From Isoetes engelmannii (taxonomy: Eukaryota; Streptophyta; Lycopodiopsida; Isoetales; Isoetaceae), in the NCBI GenBank assembly GCA_011763485.2, contig JAANSK020264050.1, forward strand, positions 1 to 21,846: a DNA stretch of 21,846 nucleotides, given 5' to 3'. Below, one piece after another: positions 1 to 7,113 of this stretch. A program made the translations under genes and the position numbers. Every line of letters starts with the position of its first letter. Position 1 is the first letter of the stretch. The notes beneath the pieces are model-generated. The model saw nothing but the letters and a program-made list of their open reading frames with translations. It was not told the DNA's origin and did no database searches.

Positions 1-56
1 TATCACATGGAAGCCAATCCACTACCTAGGCATATGCTATCATAGACAGATGGATG

Positions 57-1530
57 GTTGGGTGGGTGGGTGGGTAGAAATTTTATTGTTCGCGGAAACC
101 CAATCGGGTTATGGGACTCAATACAGAAAGGGGGGCATAGGCCCATACTGAAACTGGGGGCAAAGCCCCATCATAAGATCAAAAAAAGGGGACTAATCCC
201 CATCACAAAACAGACATTTAAGTTCTAATTTTATAAGCATTACAATGAAATCAAGCTGAGGAAGATTAGATACCAAACGCACAGGGATTAGAAGGCCACT
301 GATCACAAATAATAGCTTGTCCTCTGTACAATGCCGACTTTCTTTGCAGATGAGCCTCACGTACTCGGCAGAGTTCCTCTTTCCTTTTGCAGAGCTGTGC
401 TGGGGTAAGATCCTCCTGGACTGAAAATGTGGTTCCCTTGAGGTGGTTTTCAGGTGGTACCATGCTTCAAAATGTGCAGATGGGAGATAGCATCCCTAAA
501 CAGAACTAGGAGATGATTAGGGTGGTCGGGGCCGCGGTGCTCCCACCCGACTGGCCGTGACGATGCCATCTACTGGTATGCATATAGTATGAGAGAAGCG
601 CCCGGAAAAAGCACTCCAACTCTTCCCTAGCCAAAGTGTCATCCTGCTCCACAACACCAACAATACGCAGGTTCATCTCTTATGGGTGCTACTCGCCCCC
701 TCGTGAGCTTCCAGTCTCAGAGGAGCTGGCATGCGATGCTCCCTGGTTTGTGTACTGCAAATTCTCTGTCTGGATAGATTTCTCTACTGTGACCACATGA
801 ACAAGCGTCATGGTTGCAATTGATTCCACCATGGGATAGGACTGATGTCTGTACAAAAACATCACTAACCTGTACAGGCTTCAGTAGCAAAACCTGTAGC
901 TACTGTATCAGTTCTGCCCACTTCTTGATAGATACAGTTAAGGATGTGCATGTCATCCCCCCCCCCCCCGGAATGGATAGTGCACATCTAGTCCCGGAGC
1001 ACAGGAGAGAAACATTGAATTTGCAAGTCCATGGCAGTTTTGATGTTGATTCCAAGAGGCCGTTGCGGCCCAAAGAGGGGCTGAGGTATCTCGAGAGGGG
1101 ACCCCGAGTTTTCATGTACATGGCCATGCAGTTCTTTAATAGAACGAGAACTCACAGGCCGTGGGACCCGCTGCTGGGTGAGTATGGGCTCCTTGTACAT
1201 AGGATTAGGCTTCTTCCTTGCCATCCATACCCCAAAGCGTTGCTTGAGTGGGGTCCTTTCGTCCATGGTGGGCCCCATACCTACTAGGAACTTCTTCAGT
1301 ATGTGCGAGACCCTAGAGGGCAGTACTCTAAAACTCTCTCCTAGCAGGCTCCTTCGAGGGCCGTGCGACCTTCGCGGCATTGAACGATCCTCGATGCTAG
1401 TCACCAGGGATGGTGGCGCTTAACGGGTCGTCCCCAAGCAATAGATCTGAGGAGCTCGGGGTAGAGGGTGTGTTGTTGAAGTGGCTTGCTGTAGGGGAAT
1501 TTGGAGTTTATATTTGGATTTTAAACGCGC
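57..1530 (-). mobile_element. Degenerate ORF1-only LINE-like element, minus strand
   Basis: Read on the minus strand, this stretch carries pieces of an ORF1-like protein and then ends in a short 3' tail. The tail (81-117) resembles those at 5441-5478 and 12686-12715. It is followed by a tetranucleotide run (ACCC)n, seen on the plus strand as GGGT at 57-75, in place of poly(A). No reverse-transcriptase or endonuclease motif appears between the ORF1 remains and the tail, so the order is ORF1 then 3' end. That is the layout of non-autonomous half-LINEs such as HAL1 of mammals. The 5' boundary near 1530 is a guess, made where the frame remnants and the GC-rich sequence stop. It could instead be a full LINE that lost ORF2 by deletion. 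Confidence 0.5.
266..1404 (-). pseudogene. ORF1-like (RRM plus C-terminal domain) remnants in a LINE
   Basis: Three minus-strand segments look like one decayed nucleic-acid-binding ORF1 protein. From 1404 to 988 runs a basic, Pro- and Arg-rich stretch. Around 680-560 another frame reads NLRIVGVVEQDDTLAREE, which resembles the start of the RRM of LINE ORF1 proteins. From 463 to 266 the frame reads LTPAQLCKRKEELCRVREA and then a basic stretch ending ALYRGQAIICD. That matches the C-terminal domain of L1-type ORF1 proteins, where a 'DLTPAQ..KR' helix is followed by a short strand ending in 'A.IR.G..II'. The pieces lie in different frames with stops between them, so the gene is dead. The family assignment rests on my reading of motifs only. 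Confidence 0.45.
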
Positions 1531-1574
1531 CAAAACTCAAGAGAGATCCATGCTAGGATTGAGCTAGAGCTTGG

Positions 1575-1642
1575 GCTAGGATTTGCACTAGGGTGCTTGG
1601 GCTTGAGCGCTAGGATTTGCACTAGGGCGCTTGGGCTTGGGT
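1575..1642. repeat. 34-bp unit, two tandem copies
   Basis: A 34-bp unit beginning GCTAGGATTTGCACTAGG occurs at 1575 and again at 1609, with about two differences. Shorter echoes (GCTTGGGC) continue to about 1650. It sits between the ORF1-type element and the reverse-transcriptase fragment, and looks like a local minisatellite grown from GGGCTTG-rich sequence. Confidence 0.75.
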
Positions 1643-1658
1643 GCTTGGGCGCACCAAG

Positions 1659-1838
1659 TGTTATAGAACCCCACACATCCACACAATACCGGAGCACTGA
1701 CTCTACTAATACACGAAATAAATGTGCCTGTTGTGACCAATCATAGAGCTCTGCTTCAAGATGATTGTTCGGCATAGCATATAGAGCCTTCCAATCAGTC
1801 ATTACTCTTAAGATGCACACGGTAAAAGTGAGGCTCAT
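1659..1838 (-). mobile_element. LINE ORF2 fragment (post-RT thumb region)
   Basis: The minus-strand frame reads WKALYAMPNNHLEAELYDW and then LFRVLVESVLRYCVDVWG. The LINE copy at 13605-13847 has the same arrangement: WKALYDMQNN, then W, then LFRALVEPVLLYGAEVWDP. Both are the segment just after the reverse-transcriptase palm in non-LTR retrotransposons, where 'LF..LV.PVLLYG.EVWG' is typical. Only about 60 codons remain, so this is a fragment of the same family, cut at both ends. Its relation to the ORF1-type element beside it is unclear, because an ORF2 piece upstream of ORF1 would be the wrong order for one intact LINE. Confidence 0.65.
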
Positions 1839-2045
1839 GTCATTCCAACTTTTTTATGTGACCCGCTTATATCGACCTTAAATGACGTGCGAGTTTTAGG
1901 TTATTGTTGTCTGAAAAGAGATTAAAGGATGCGCGAATAAAAAACCTAAGGAAAGTAAATGGCATTTATTTTCTCGGATAGCGAGTCGAGAAAATAAAGA
2001 ACATATCTAGAACCAACGAATGATAGGGTATACATAAAACTTATT
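1839..2045. other. Short AT-rich spacer with a 12-bp hairpin
   Basis: No coding frame is seen. The stretch contains a perfect 12-bp inverted repeat, 1965-1976 against 1987-1998 (TTTATTTTCTCG and its complement), around a 10-base loop. It is not followed by a T-run in either direction and no function is evident. Confidence 0.5.
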
Positions 2046-2065
2046 TATTAGGTACCTTATGGCCG

Positions 2066-2544
2066 ATGATGTCAATCTCCAAAATGCAATGCTCCTTCTT
2101 GATACTTCTTTCACTTGCATCGGGAGTTCTCGTTGGTTGGTCAAGATGCATAGCCTTGTGGACGCTAGATGATGTCACTCCTGATTGTATTGGTGCTTAT
2201 CCGTGGAAGGTGTTTCCTTATGGTAAAGCCACTAATCTTTTAGGCATTCCTATGGACATTCATGTTTCGACCTCAGATGCATGGGATGTTATCATTGAAG
2301 GGCTACGAAGGCACCTTTTTTGGTGGAATACCACGAAGCTGCCAATGCCTGGACGAATCGCGTTGGTGAAGCATGTTTTGAGCAACACCCATGTCTACAT
2401 GGCCTCTACTCTCTTGGCCTCCATGTCCAAGTTCGAACAAATTGTTGCAATATAGTACGCAACTTTATTTGGGGTGGTAATCAGGTTCCTGATGTGGTTA
2501 AGGTTGCATGGTCCAAATGTGTTAAGTGGATTGGGCATGATTAA
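2066..2544 (+). pseudogene. L1 ORF2 fragment, RT thumb-like region
   Basis: Two overlapping frames hold the protein signal. The first, to 2455, reads LDDVTPDCIGAYPWK, then NLLGIPMDIHVSTSDAWD, then WNTTKLPMPGRIALVKHVL. The second continues with IVRNFIWGGNQ and VVKVAWSKCVK to 2544. These are standard landmarks of plant L1 ORF2 downstream of the RT palm: 'YLGIP.G..VS', 'YWN...LSLAGRI.L...VL', 'FLWGG' and 'KVAW..VC.PK'. The change of frame near 2440-2455 shows the gene is broken. A weaker continuation in a third frame carries 'INFHLQSTILISKFMWK', matching the usual 'L...N.ALL.KW.W' segment. Confidence 0.8.
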
Positions 2545-3077
2545 CTTCCACCTTCAAAGTACAATTCTCATTTCTAAGTTCATGTGGAAGATTCTGTTGA
2601 GTGGGGTGGATTCTCCAGGACTGAGATTGATTAGGCAAGCAATGGAACATTGTCTTCCCTTTGCCAAAGCTGCAATTAAACCTCTGGGCTCGTTTATCAG
2701 CTTCATCCCTTTCCCAATGCCGCCCCCTTCTTGAAGGGTTTGCTGGATTCTTGGGATATATTCGCACCTTGTTTCAAATCAACCCAGTGTCTTGTATTTG
2801 GCAGCATGTGCTGGTGATCCCCTTGGACAATCAGCTCCCGTTGTGTGCTACTATGCATCCATTGACTCAGAGGCATTGGCGACTCGCTGGAACTGTGACA
2901 CTTGCAGCATGGTACGACTCAGGTAGTTTGTTGATCTGGGATGCCTTTCAGATGAAGTTTCTCTTGCAGCATTGGGACAGAGCTATCTGGCAGAAAGTAG
3001 TATCTGCAGAAAGTAGTTGTTGCACTTCCTCCTGCTGCTCAACCAGCTCTAGATGTGTGCATGTGTGCGAAAATTTT

Positions 3078-3143
3078 CGTACACATTTCATACACATTCC
3101 ATACACATTTCGTACACATTTCGTACAAATTTCATACACTGTA
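3078..3143. repeat. 11-bp minisatellite, about six copies
   Basis: Units close to CGTACACATTT / CATACACATTC follow each other at 3078, 3089, 3100, 3111, 3122 and 3133. The last copy breaks down. Because 11 is not a multiple of 3, any frame through it reads as a Tyr/Thr/His/Phe-rich periodic string, which explains the short frames seen here. It sits inside the L1, in a block that does not look like L1 coding sequence. Confidence 0.85.
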
Positions 3144-3189
3144 CAAATTCTATATCTTTTTCATACAAACTCCGTGCCCACATAACACA

Positions 3190-3330
3190 ACAAACCATTG
3201 AATTAAATCATTATATTAAACCATTGAAGTTTATTTAACTATAAAACATAAATATCCTTAATATAATACATTAAACCATTGAACATGACACCCCACATAT
3301 TGGGAAATTAGACCATTGAATTAAATCCCC
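3190..3330. repeat. Dispersed AAACCATTGAA repeats in AT-rich filler
   Basis: The word (A)AACCATTGAA recurs at about 3191, 3219, 3273 and, with one change (AGACCATTGAA), 3310. The spacing is uneven, so this is not a clean tandem array. Together with the 11-bp repeat upstream it forms the AT-rich block that interrupts L1 homology. Confidence 0.5.
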
Positions 3331-3479
3331 CCAGACCCCCCAGTTGTTTATGGTGATACTCGTACAGGGCGTCCACCGGTTACCATGGGCTATACGATGA
3401 TGATCCCCGACGTGGTAGAACTTTAAGTCTATACATGTCCTAGTAACCATGGGTTCAGCAACAACGATTTGTCAATTCA

Positions 3480-3716
3480 GTGTACCGATTGCTTGCTGAT
3501 GTGGATATCCTATCACCTTCAACATATTGGCATTTTCAAATCCTTCCTCAATATTGGAAGCGAATGTGGAGTTGGGCTTGGAATAAACTACTCCATCCTA
3601 AGGTGGTTGTCCTTTGGTGGCAAATTCTTCATAGGTGCCCTAAAGTCAACTTATTGGTTTATAGGTTTGATCCTCATGCATCAGACTTGTGTCCTTTGTG
3701 TCATTTAGCAAGTTGA
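3480..3716 (+). pseudogene. L1 zf-RVT (zinc-binding) region, copy 1
   Basis: The frame reads YRLLADVDILSPSTYW, then WKRMWSWAWNKLLHPKVVVL, then WWQILHRCPKVNLLVYRF and a short CPLC knuckle near the end. This is the plant L1 C-terminal zf-RVT domain, typically 'W..IW.L..PPKV..FLWR.LH..L.T...L.RR......C..C'. The frame stops at 3716, shortly after CPLCH, and the expected 'E...H.FF.C' second half appears only in another frame. Confidence 0.75.
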
Positions 3717-4180
3717 GACTCTTGATATTTTTTCCTATGCCCTCACCTTCAGTGATATTGTTCATGGCTCATATCTTGTTTCATGTGATCCTAACCAGTC
3801 AACAAGTGCTTCTAGCAGTGTATCCTGACACTTGGACCATGATGCATGTCGTGCCTTCCACCTGGCTTCAGGTTGGTTACTTTAAACTACTCCATCCTAA
3901 GGTGGTTGTCCTTTGGTGGCAAATTCTTTATAGGTGCCCTAAAGTCAACGTATGGTTCATAGGTTTGATCCTCATGCATCAGACTTGTGTCCTTTGTGTC
4001 ATTTAGCAGGTTGAGACTCTTGATGTTTTTTCCTATGCCCTCACCTTCAGTGATATTGTTCATGGCTCATATCCTGTTTCATGTGATCCTAACCAGTCAA
4101 CAAGTGCTTCTAGCAGTGTATCCTGACACTTGGACCATGATGCATGTCGTGCCTTCCACCTGGCTTCAGGTTGGTTACTT
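3584..4180. repeat. 298/299-bp tandem duplication in the L1
   Basis: Unit 1 (3584-3882, 299 bp) and unit 2 (3883-4180, 298 bp) are almost identical. Both begin TAAACTACTCCATCCTAAGG and end TTCAGGTTGGTTACTT. I see one single-base indel (near 3648/3947) and a handful of substitutions, so the duplication is clearly younger than the general decay of the element. It repeats the end of the zf-RVT region and part of what follows, producing two near-identical open frames at 3689-4006 and 3987-4319. Neither frame should be taken as a gene. Confidence 0.93.
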
Positions 4181-4487
4181 TGGTCTATGTGGAAGCAAAG
4201 AAGGTTGTCTGTCTTTTTTGTCTTGGACATTCCTGCTTCTCGTATCCCATAAAAGGCTCAGGAGAAAATTGTTAAGGCTAACCATTGTTCATCACTTGCT
4301 CTGGCCAAGCGACATTTAACCTTTGAGGTGTATTTGCAAGTTCTTTCTTATGCTTAGGCAGGCTATCTCTCGCAGTAGGTCATGATTATCCTCTTAGCTT
4401 TTAGCCCTGCTTGTGCATGTACTTTGTACTGTGTTTTGTTCTCTGAATAAAGTCTGACGTCCTTCAAAAAGAAAAAAAAAATCTTTC

Positions 4488-4560
4488 TATGGCCAATTGG
4501 TCTCCGTGGACGATAAAAAGTCTACTCTATTCTATTCTATTCTATTCTATTCTATTCTAG
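4488..4560 (+). mobile_element. Isolated LINE 3' tail plus (TCTAT)n
   Basis: Directly after the A-tail of the L1 comes CTATGGCCAATTGG, then CCGTGGACGATAAAAAG, then about seven units of TCTAT (4526-4559). The same terminal block, in the other orientation, ends the LINE copies at 5441-5478 and 12686-12715. Only about 33 bases of it are present, so this is either an extremely 5'-truncated insertion or the remaining edge of a copy displaced by the L1. Confidence 0.7.
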
Positions 4561-5087
4561 AAAATAAAGCACTGATAGGTTGATAAATACCAAAATAGAG
4601 AAGTTTGACATTGAAGAAGCTTAAAAGTTTTAAATAAAAAGTTTTACAGCTAGAAGCAAAGCTTAACATGACTTCCATCCCTAGTGTAAACTCTCAAGCT
4701 TGCACTATTCTCAAGCCCCCATAGTGGATTTGTGACAGCTCAAACTCTGGAGATCCTATGAAGAAAGCATTGAGCAAAGTGACATTGCAATTTGGGAAGC
4801 GGTGTTCAGAAAATCATTCCAAGAAGGGCTTGGTTAAAATATTTCCTTGGTTGCCTTGTTGAGATTACTCCAACCGTATTAAAGTGGAGAGAATGATTGC
4901 GTGCCGAAAAGTTTTAAAAAAGAATTTAGCTTAAAAATATGAAGAGGTATACAACACTAATAATGAAGAATTTAATAGAATCAAATAAAAATTCCAAGAA
5001 CATTATTGAACCCTCAAGAGATCCTCATGAAACAAACCAATAAAAAATTGTCTTGATTCCCGCAAATAATAATAAATAAACAAAAGA
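4561..5087. other. AT-rich gene-free stretch between two facing LINE tails
   Basis: No frame with a recognisable protein, no RNA gene and no clear repeat is seen. The sequence is A-rich with many short AAAGTTTT-like words. Its only notable property is position: it is bounded on both sides by the same LINE 3' terminal block in inverted orientation. Confidence 0.6.
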
Positions 5088-5135
5088 TTTGAATTGAATT
5101 GAAGTTTATCGTCCACGAAGACCAAATGGCTATGA
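5088..5135 (-). mobile_element. Isolated LINE 3' tail, minus strand, (AATTC)n tail
   Basis: On the plus strand a GAATT repeat (5088-5103) is followed by TTTATCGTCCACGAAGACC and then AAATGGCTATG. This is the complement of the LINE terminal block, with a different pentanucleotide from the other copies. Nothing beyond the terminal 32 or so bases resembles the longer LINE copies. Confidence 0.65.
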
Positions 5136-5257
5136 GAAGCAAATCACTTGCAACTTGAAGATTATTATAAAAAAAACTTGAAGTTAGCTTCAAATCTTTA
5201 AAAAAAAAAAAAAAGGGGAAAAGTTACTGAAATACCCTTATTGTTTGCTGAAATTAC

Positions 5258-5284
5258 CAAAATGCCCCTCAACCAGGGGCATTT
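5258..5284. repeat. Hairpin within the left inverted end
   Basis: AATGCCCCTC and GAGGGGCATT-type halves face each other around a short loop (ACCA). The same hairpin recurs in the right end at 6123-6148, where a perfect 12-bp stem (AAAATGCCCCTC) closes on a 2-base loop. Each terminal arm can thus fold on itself as well as pair with the other arm. Confidence 0.8.
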
Positions 5285-5417
5285 CGACAAAAATGATCCT
5301 AACTTTTTTTATTATAATCCAATTGAAGATAATGATGAGAGCTTTCCAATAAGTATAAGATCATCTGAATTGAACTTGCTGATGTAAAGTTATGCTGTCT
5401 TGAATTTTTAAAATTTT

Positions 5418-5951
5418 AAGATAAGATAAGATAAGATATCATTTTTATCGTCCACGGAGGCCAATTGGCCTATGGGACCTGTACAAGAGGAGCTGCATAT
5501 CCATTACGGCCCGGATGAAAAAACCACATGGAAAAAACCGTGGCCATAATGGTGACGCTGGTATACAAAAGCATAACCTTATGAGTGACCTGGATTAAGC
5601 CGTTGTCGTTCGTCCAACACTTCCTGGGTGTAAGATCCTAGAGTTCCGACAGCGGTGGTGTTGAGGAGGAGATGGAGGGCCTGGCTTCGTATCTTCAACT
5701 GTGGGTATCGTTCCCGAATTAGCTCATAAGCGGGGCAGGTCTGGAGGGCATGTTGTTCGTCCTCAATGATGTCCTGGCAGCAGCTTCGGCATGTTCTACT
5801 CTCGCATGCTTCGTTTGTCCATCGCCCGGTCTCAATGCGGAGGTGGTGGCCCCCTGTGCGAATGGAGGCGATCAGCCTACGCTTCTTCATGGAGAGGGGG
5901 GTGAGCAGGTACTGCTGGGGCCCTCGAGCGAGCGTGGGATTAACCTGCTGC
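5418..5951 (-). mobile_element. 5'-truncated LINE, CCHC-type C-terminus, minus strand
   Basis: This is a 3'-terminal LINE copy. From 5' to 3' on the minus strand it has the end of ORF2 (5890-5579), a short UTR, the terminal block (5478-5441) and a (TTATC)n tail (5437-5418). Homology with the longer copy at 12656-14890 stops near 5951, which marks the truncation point. It inserted inside the loop of the MITE-like element, so it is younger than that element. A target-site duplication is not clear: TTAAGA occurs at both edges, but it is only 6 bases. Confidence 0.8.
5579..5890 (-). pseudogene. LINE ORF2 C-terminus with CCHC-like knuckle
   Basis: An open frame of 103 codons forms the C-terminal end of a LINE ORF2 protein. 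It starts MKKRRLIASIRTGGHHLRIE and carries a C-x2-C-x9-H-x4-C pattern (residues 34, 37, 47 and 52), followed by PAYELIRERYPQL. The 'H.LR.E.GRW......R.C..C......DE.H.L..CP.Y..IR.....L' pattern is common at the end of non-LTR retrotransposon ORF2 proteins. The copy at 12846-13286 shows the same order: MKKHRLLSSIHTGARCLRIE, a knuckle in other frames, then LGSYLQDVMD, matching LGSYTQEVLD here. The frame itself is open, but the element is truncated and not functional. Confidence 0.8.
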
Positions 5952-6199
5952 CTGTAGTGCCTGTAGTGTAGGGATTAAGAGCAAAATATGTCATAACTTA
6001 ATGATGCGATCTTGAAATCAGGTGAAATTACACTTGTTGGAAAGCTCCAGCATTGTCTACAATTCATTTGAAGGGCATATTTGCATTCGGATTATCAGGA
6101 AAAAATCATTAGCATTTTTACCAAAATGCCCCTCGTGAGGGGCATTTTGATAATTTCAGTAAACAATAAGAGTATTTCAGTAACTTTCCCTTAAAAAAA

Positions 6200-6790
6200 T
6201 GGCATGTTTCGTCAAGATTAGATTAATAAGTATTCTATGGAGTTGAGGGTCAATTAGACAACTTGCTGAGCATTAAAACACAACTTTTAAATATCATTAT
6301 CATGGTGCATGATTTTAAACCTCTTCGTTGGCTCTCTCGGGGTTGTTGTAGTGCGTGCTTAAACTATTTTTCATTTTCATCATTCTGGCAAATTCAATTG
6401 ATGCATTTTGATGAGGGGTTCTTTTTTTTCATTAACTTTCAAATGTTATGAAAACCAGTTTATATAAATTCCATAATCTATTGGCCAAGTGCACCAAGGA
6501 ATTGGTAATGATGTGATGTTGTGATAGTTAAACCACTATGCATCTAAACATTACAACTACCCTTTGTTTTTTTTTAAACAAGGAGGGAACCCTCTGATGC
6601 ATCAGAATCTTGCTCTATAAGAATGATATAATTTCCGCTTGGAAGCTTAAAACATCATATTTAGGTGAACATCAAGAGATCCTTTTGGTAGCATCTAAAA
6701 TTTTCCCCAACATTGTGCCAGATCAGTAATGCACTAGGAGTTTTGCTGCCGTGTACCTCGTAATTTTCCTCAGCAAAATTTAGTCGAACA
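6200..6790. other. AT-rich spacer, no gene seen
   Basis: No recognisable coding frame, RNA or long repeat is visible. Small features are a T-run at 6422-6429, another near 6557-6568, and the palindrome GATGCATC at 6596-6603. Confidence 0.6.
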
Positions 6791-6820
6791 AAATTCACTC
6801 ACAATGTGCGACTTCCCACC

Positions 6821-7113
6821 ATGGCCGGTTACTTAAGATTTCTAAGCCACATGGCAAGGTCGACCTCGACACGACATGGACACCATGTTTCTTTGCTCCT
6901 GCAAAGAGGAAGCATCTGCACACAGACAAACCCATCTCTGGACTTGGGCAACAAGAAATGGCAAGGCCTTTCTTGGATCTCATGTTTTAAACTTGAATCT
7001 CCTAGGAACATCTCCCTTAGGCTAGGTTCATATCCAATGAAGGCGCCATCACTATCATGTAAAAGGCTCACCCTTTTACGCCCACCTTCACCTGCCATCG
7101 CAATTTGCACAAG
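6821..7113 (+). CDS. Possible first exon encoding a transit-peptide-like N-terminus
   Basis: The ATG sits in a strong plant start context (CCCACCATGGCC). The frame begins MAGYLRFLSHMARSTSTRHG and stays rich in Arg, Ser, Leu and His with almost no acidic residues for about 40 positions, which is the composition of a mitochondrial or plastid targeting peptide. The frame reaches a consensus splice donor, ACAAG|GTAAGG, at 7113/7114, just before its stop. I do not recognise the protein, and no partner exon is identified. The donor coincides with the edge of the foldback element starting near 7111, so this may also be a gene fragment captured or cut by that element, or a chance frame. No function is claimed. 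Confidence 0.25.

Larger units (their letters stand above)
2046..4481 (+). mobile_element. 5'-truncated plant L1 LINE
   Basis: The element begins near the reverse-transcriptase active site (frame reading MADDVNLQNAMLLLD) and ends in a run of A at 4466-4481, about 20 bases after an AATAAA at 4446. In order it shows the RT remnant, the L1 thumb-like segment (LLGIPMDIHVSTSDAWD, then WNTTKLPMPGRIALVKHVL) at about 2240-2400, the IVRNFIWGG motif near 2450, and the zf-RVT region from about 3490. The 5' truncation and the A-tail fit target-primed reverse transcription. Frame changes and stops are numerous. An AT-rich block with an 11-bp tandem repeat interrupts the coding homology between about 3050 and 3450. 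It belongs to a different LINE lineage from the minus-strand family in this window, which has a CCHC-type C-terminus. Confidence 0.85.
5215..6190. mobile_element. MITE-like DNA element with ~80-bp inverted ends, split by a LINE
   Basis: The left end (5215-5297) and right end (6108-6190) are inverted copies with roughly 90% identity: GGGGAAAAGTTACTGAAATA against GGGAAAGTTACTGAAATAC. Weaker inverted similarity, including GAGCTTTCCAA with YAAGT, continues inwards to about 5395 and 5985. The minus-strand LINE at 5418-5951 lies between them. Without it the element would be about 440 bp, a MITE size, and there is no transposase. The flanks offer a possible 9-base duplication TTAAAAAAA at 6191-6199 against the A-run before 5215. 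This would suit a Mutator-like element, but A-rich flanks make it weak evidence. The family is therefore not settled. Confidence 0.8.

Noticed and set aside
814-1287. Plus-strand open frame of 157 codons
   Set aside because: It is antisense to the ORF1-type remnants, contains a run of prolines from a C-run, and has no recognisable motif.
3053-3238. Tyr/Thr/His/Phe-rich frame
   Set aside because: It is produced by the 11-bp tandem repeat; the periodicity is in the DNA, not a protein repeat.
3689-4319. Two near-identical frames of 105 and 110 codons, possibly paralogous small genes
   Set aside because: They are the same L1 segment seen twice because of the 298-bp tandem duplication, and lie in a frame other than the zf-RVT frame.
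5201-5214. A-run considered as the poly(A) tail of a retroelement
   Set aside because: No element body or polyadenylation signal precedes it; it abuts the MITE end and is better read as flank or target site.
5750-5971. Plus-strand frames opposite the LINE C-terminus
   Set aside because: They are shadows of the minus-strand ORF2 end, which has clear family motifs.
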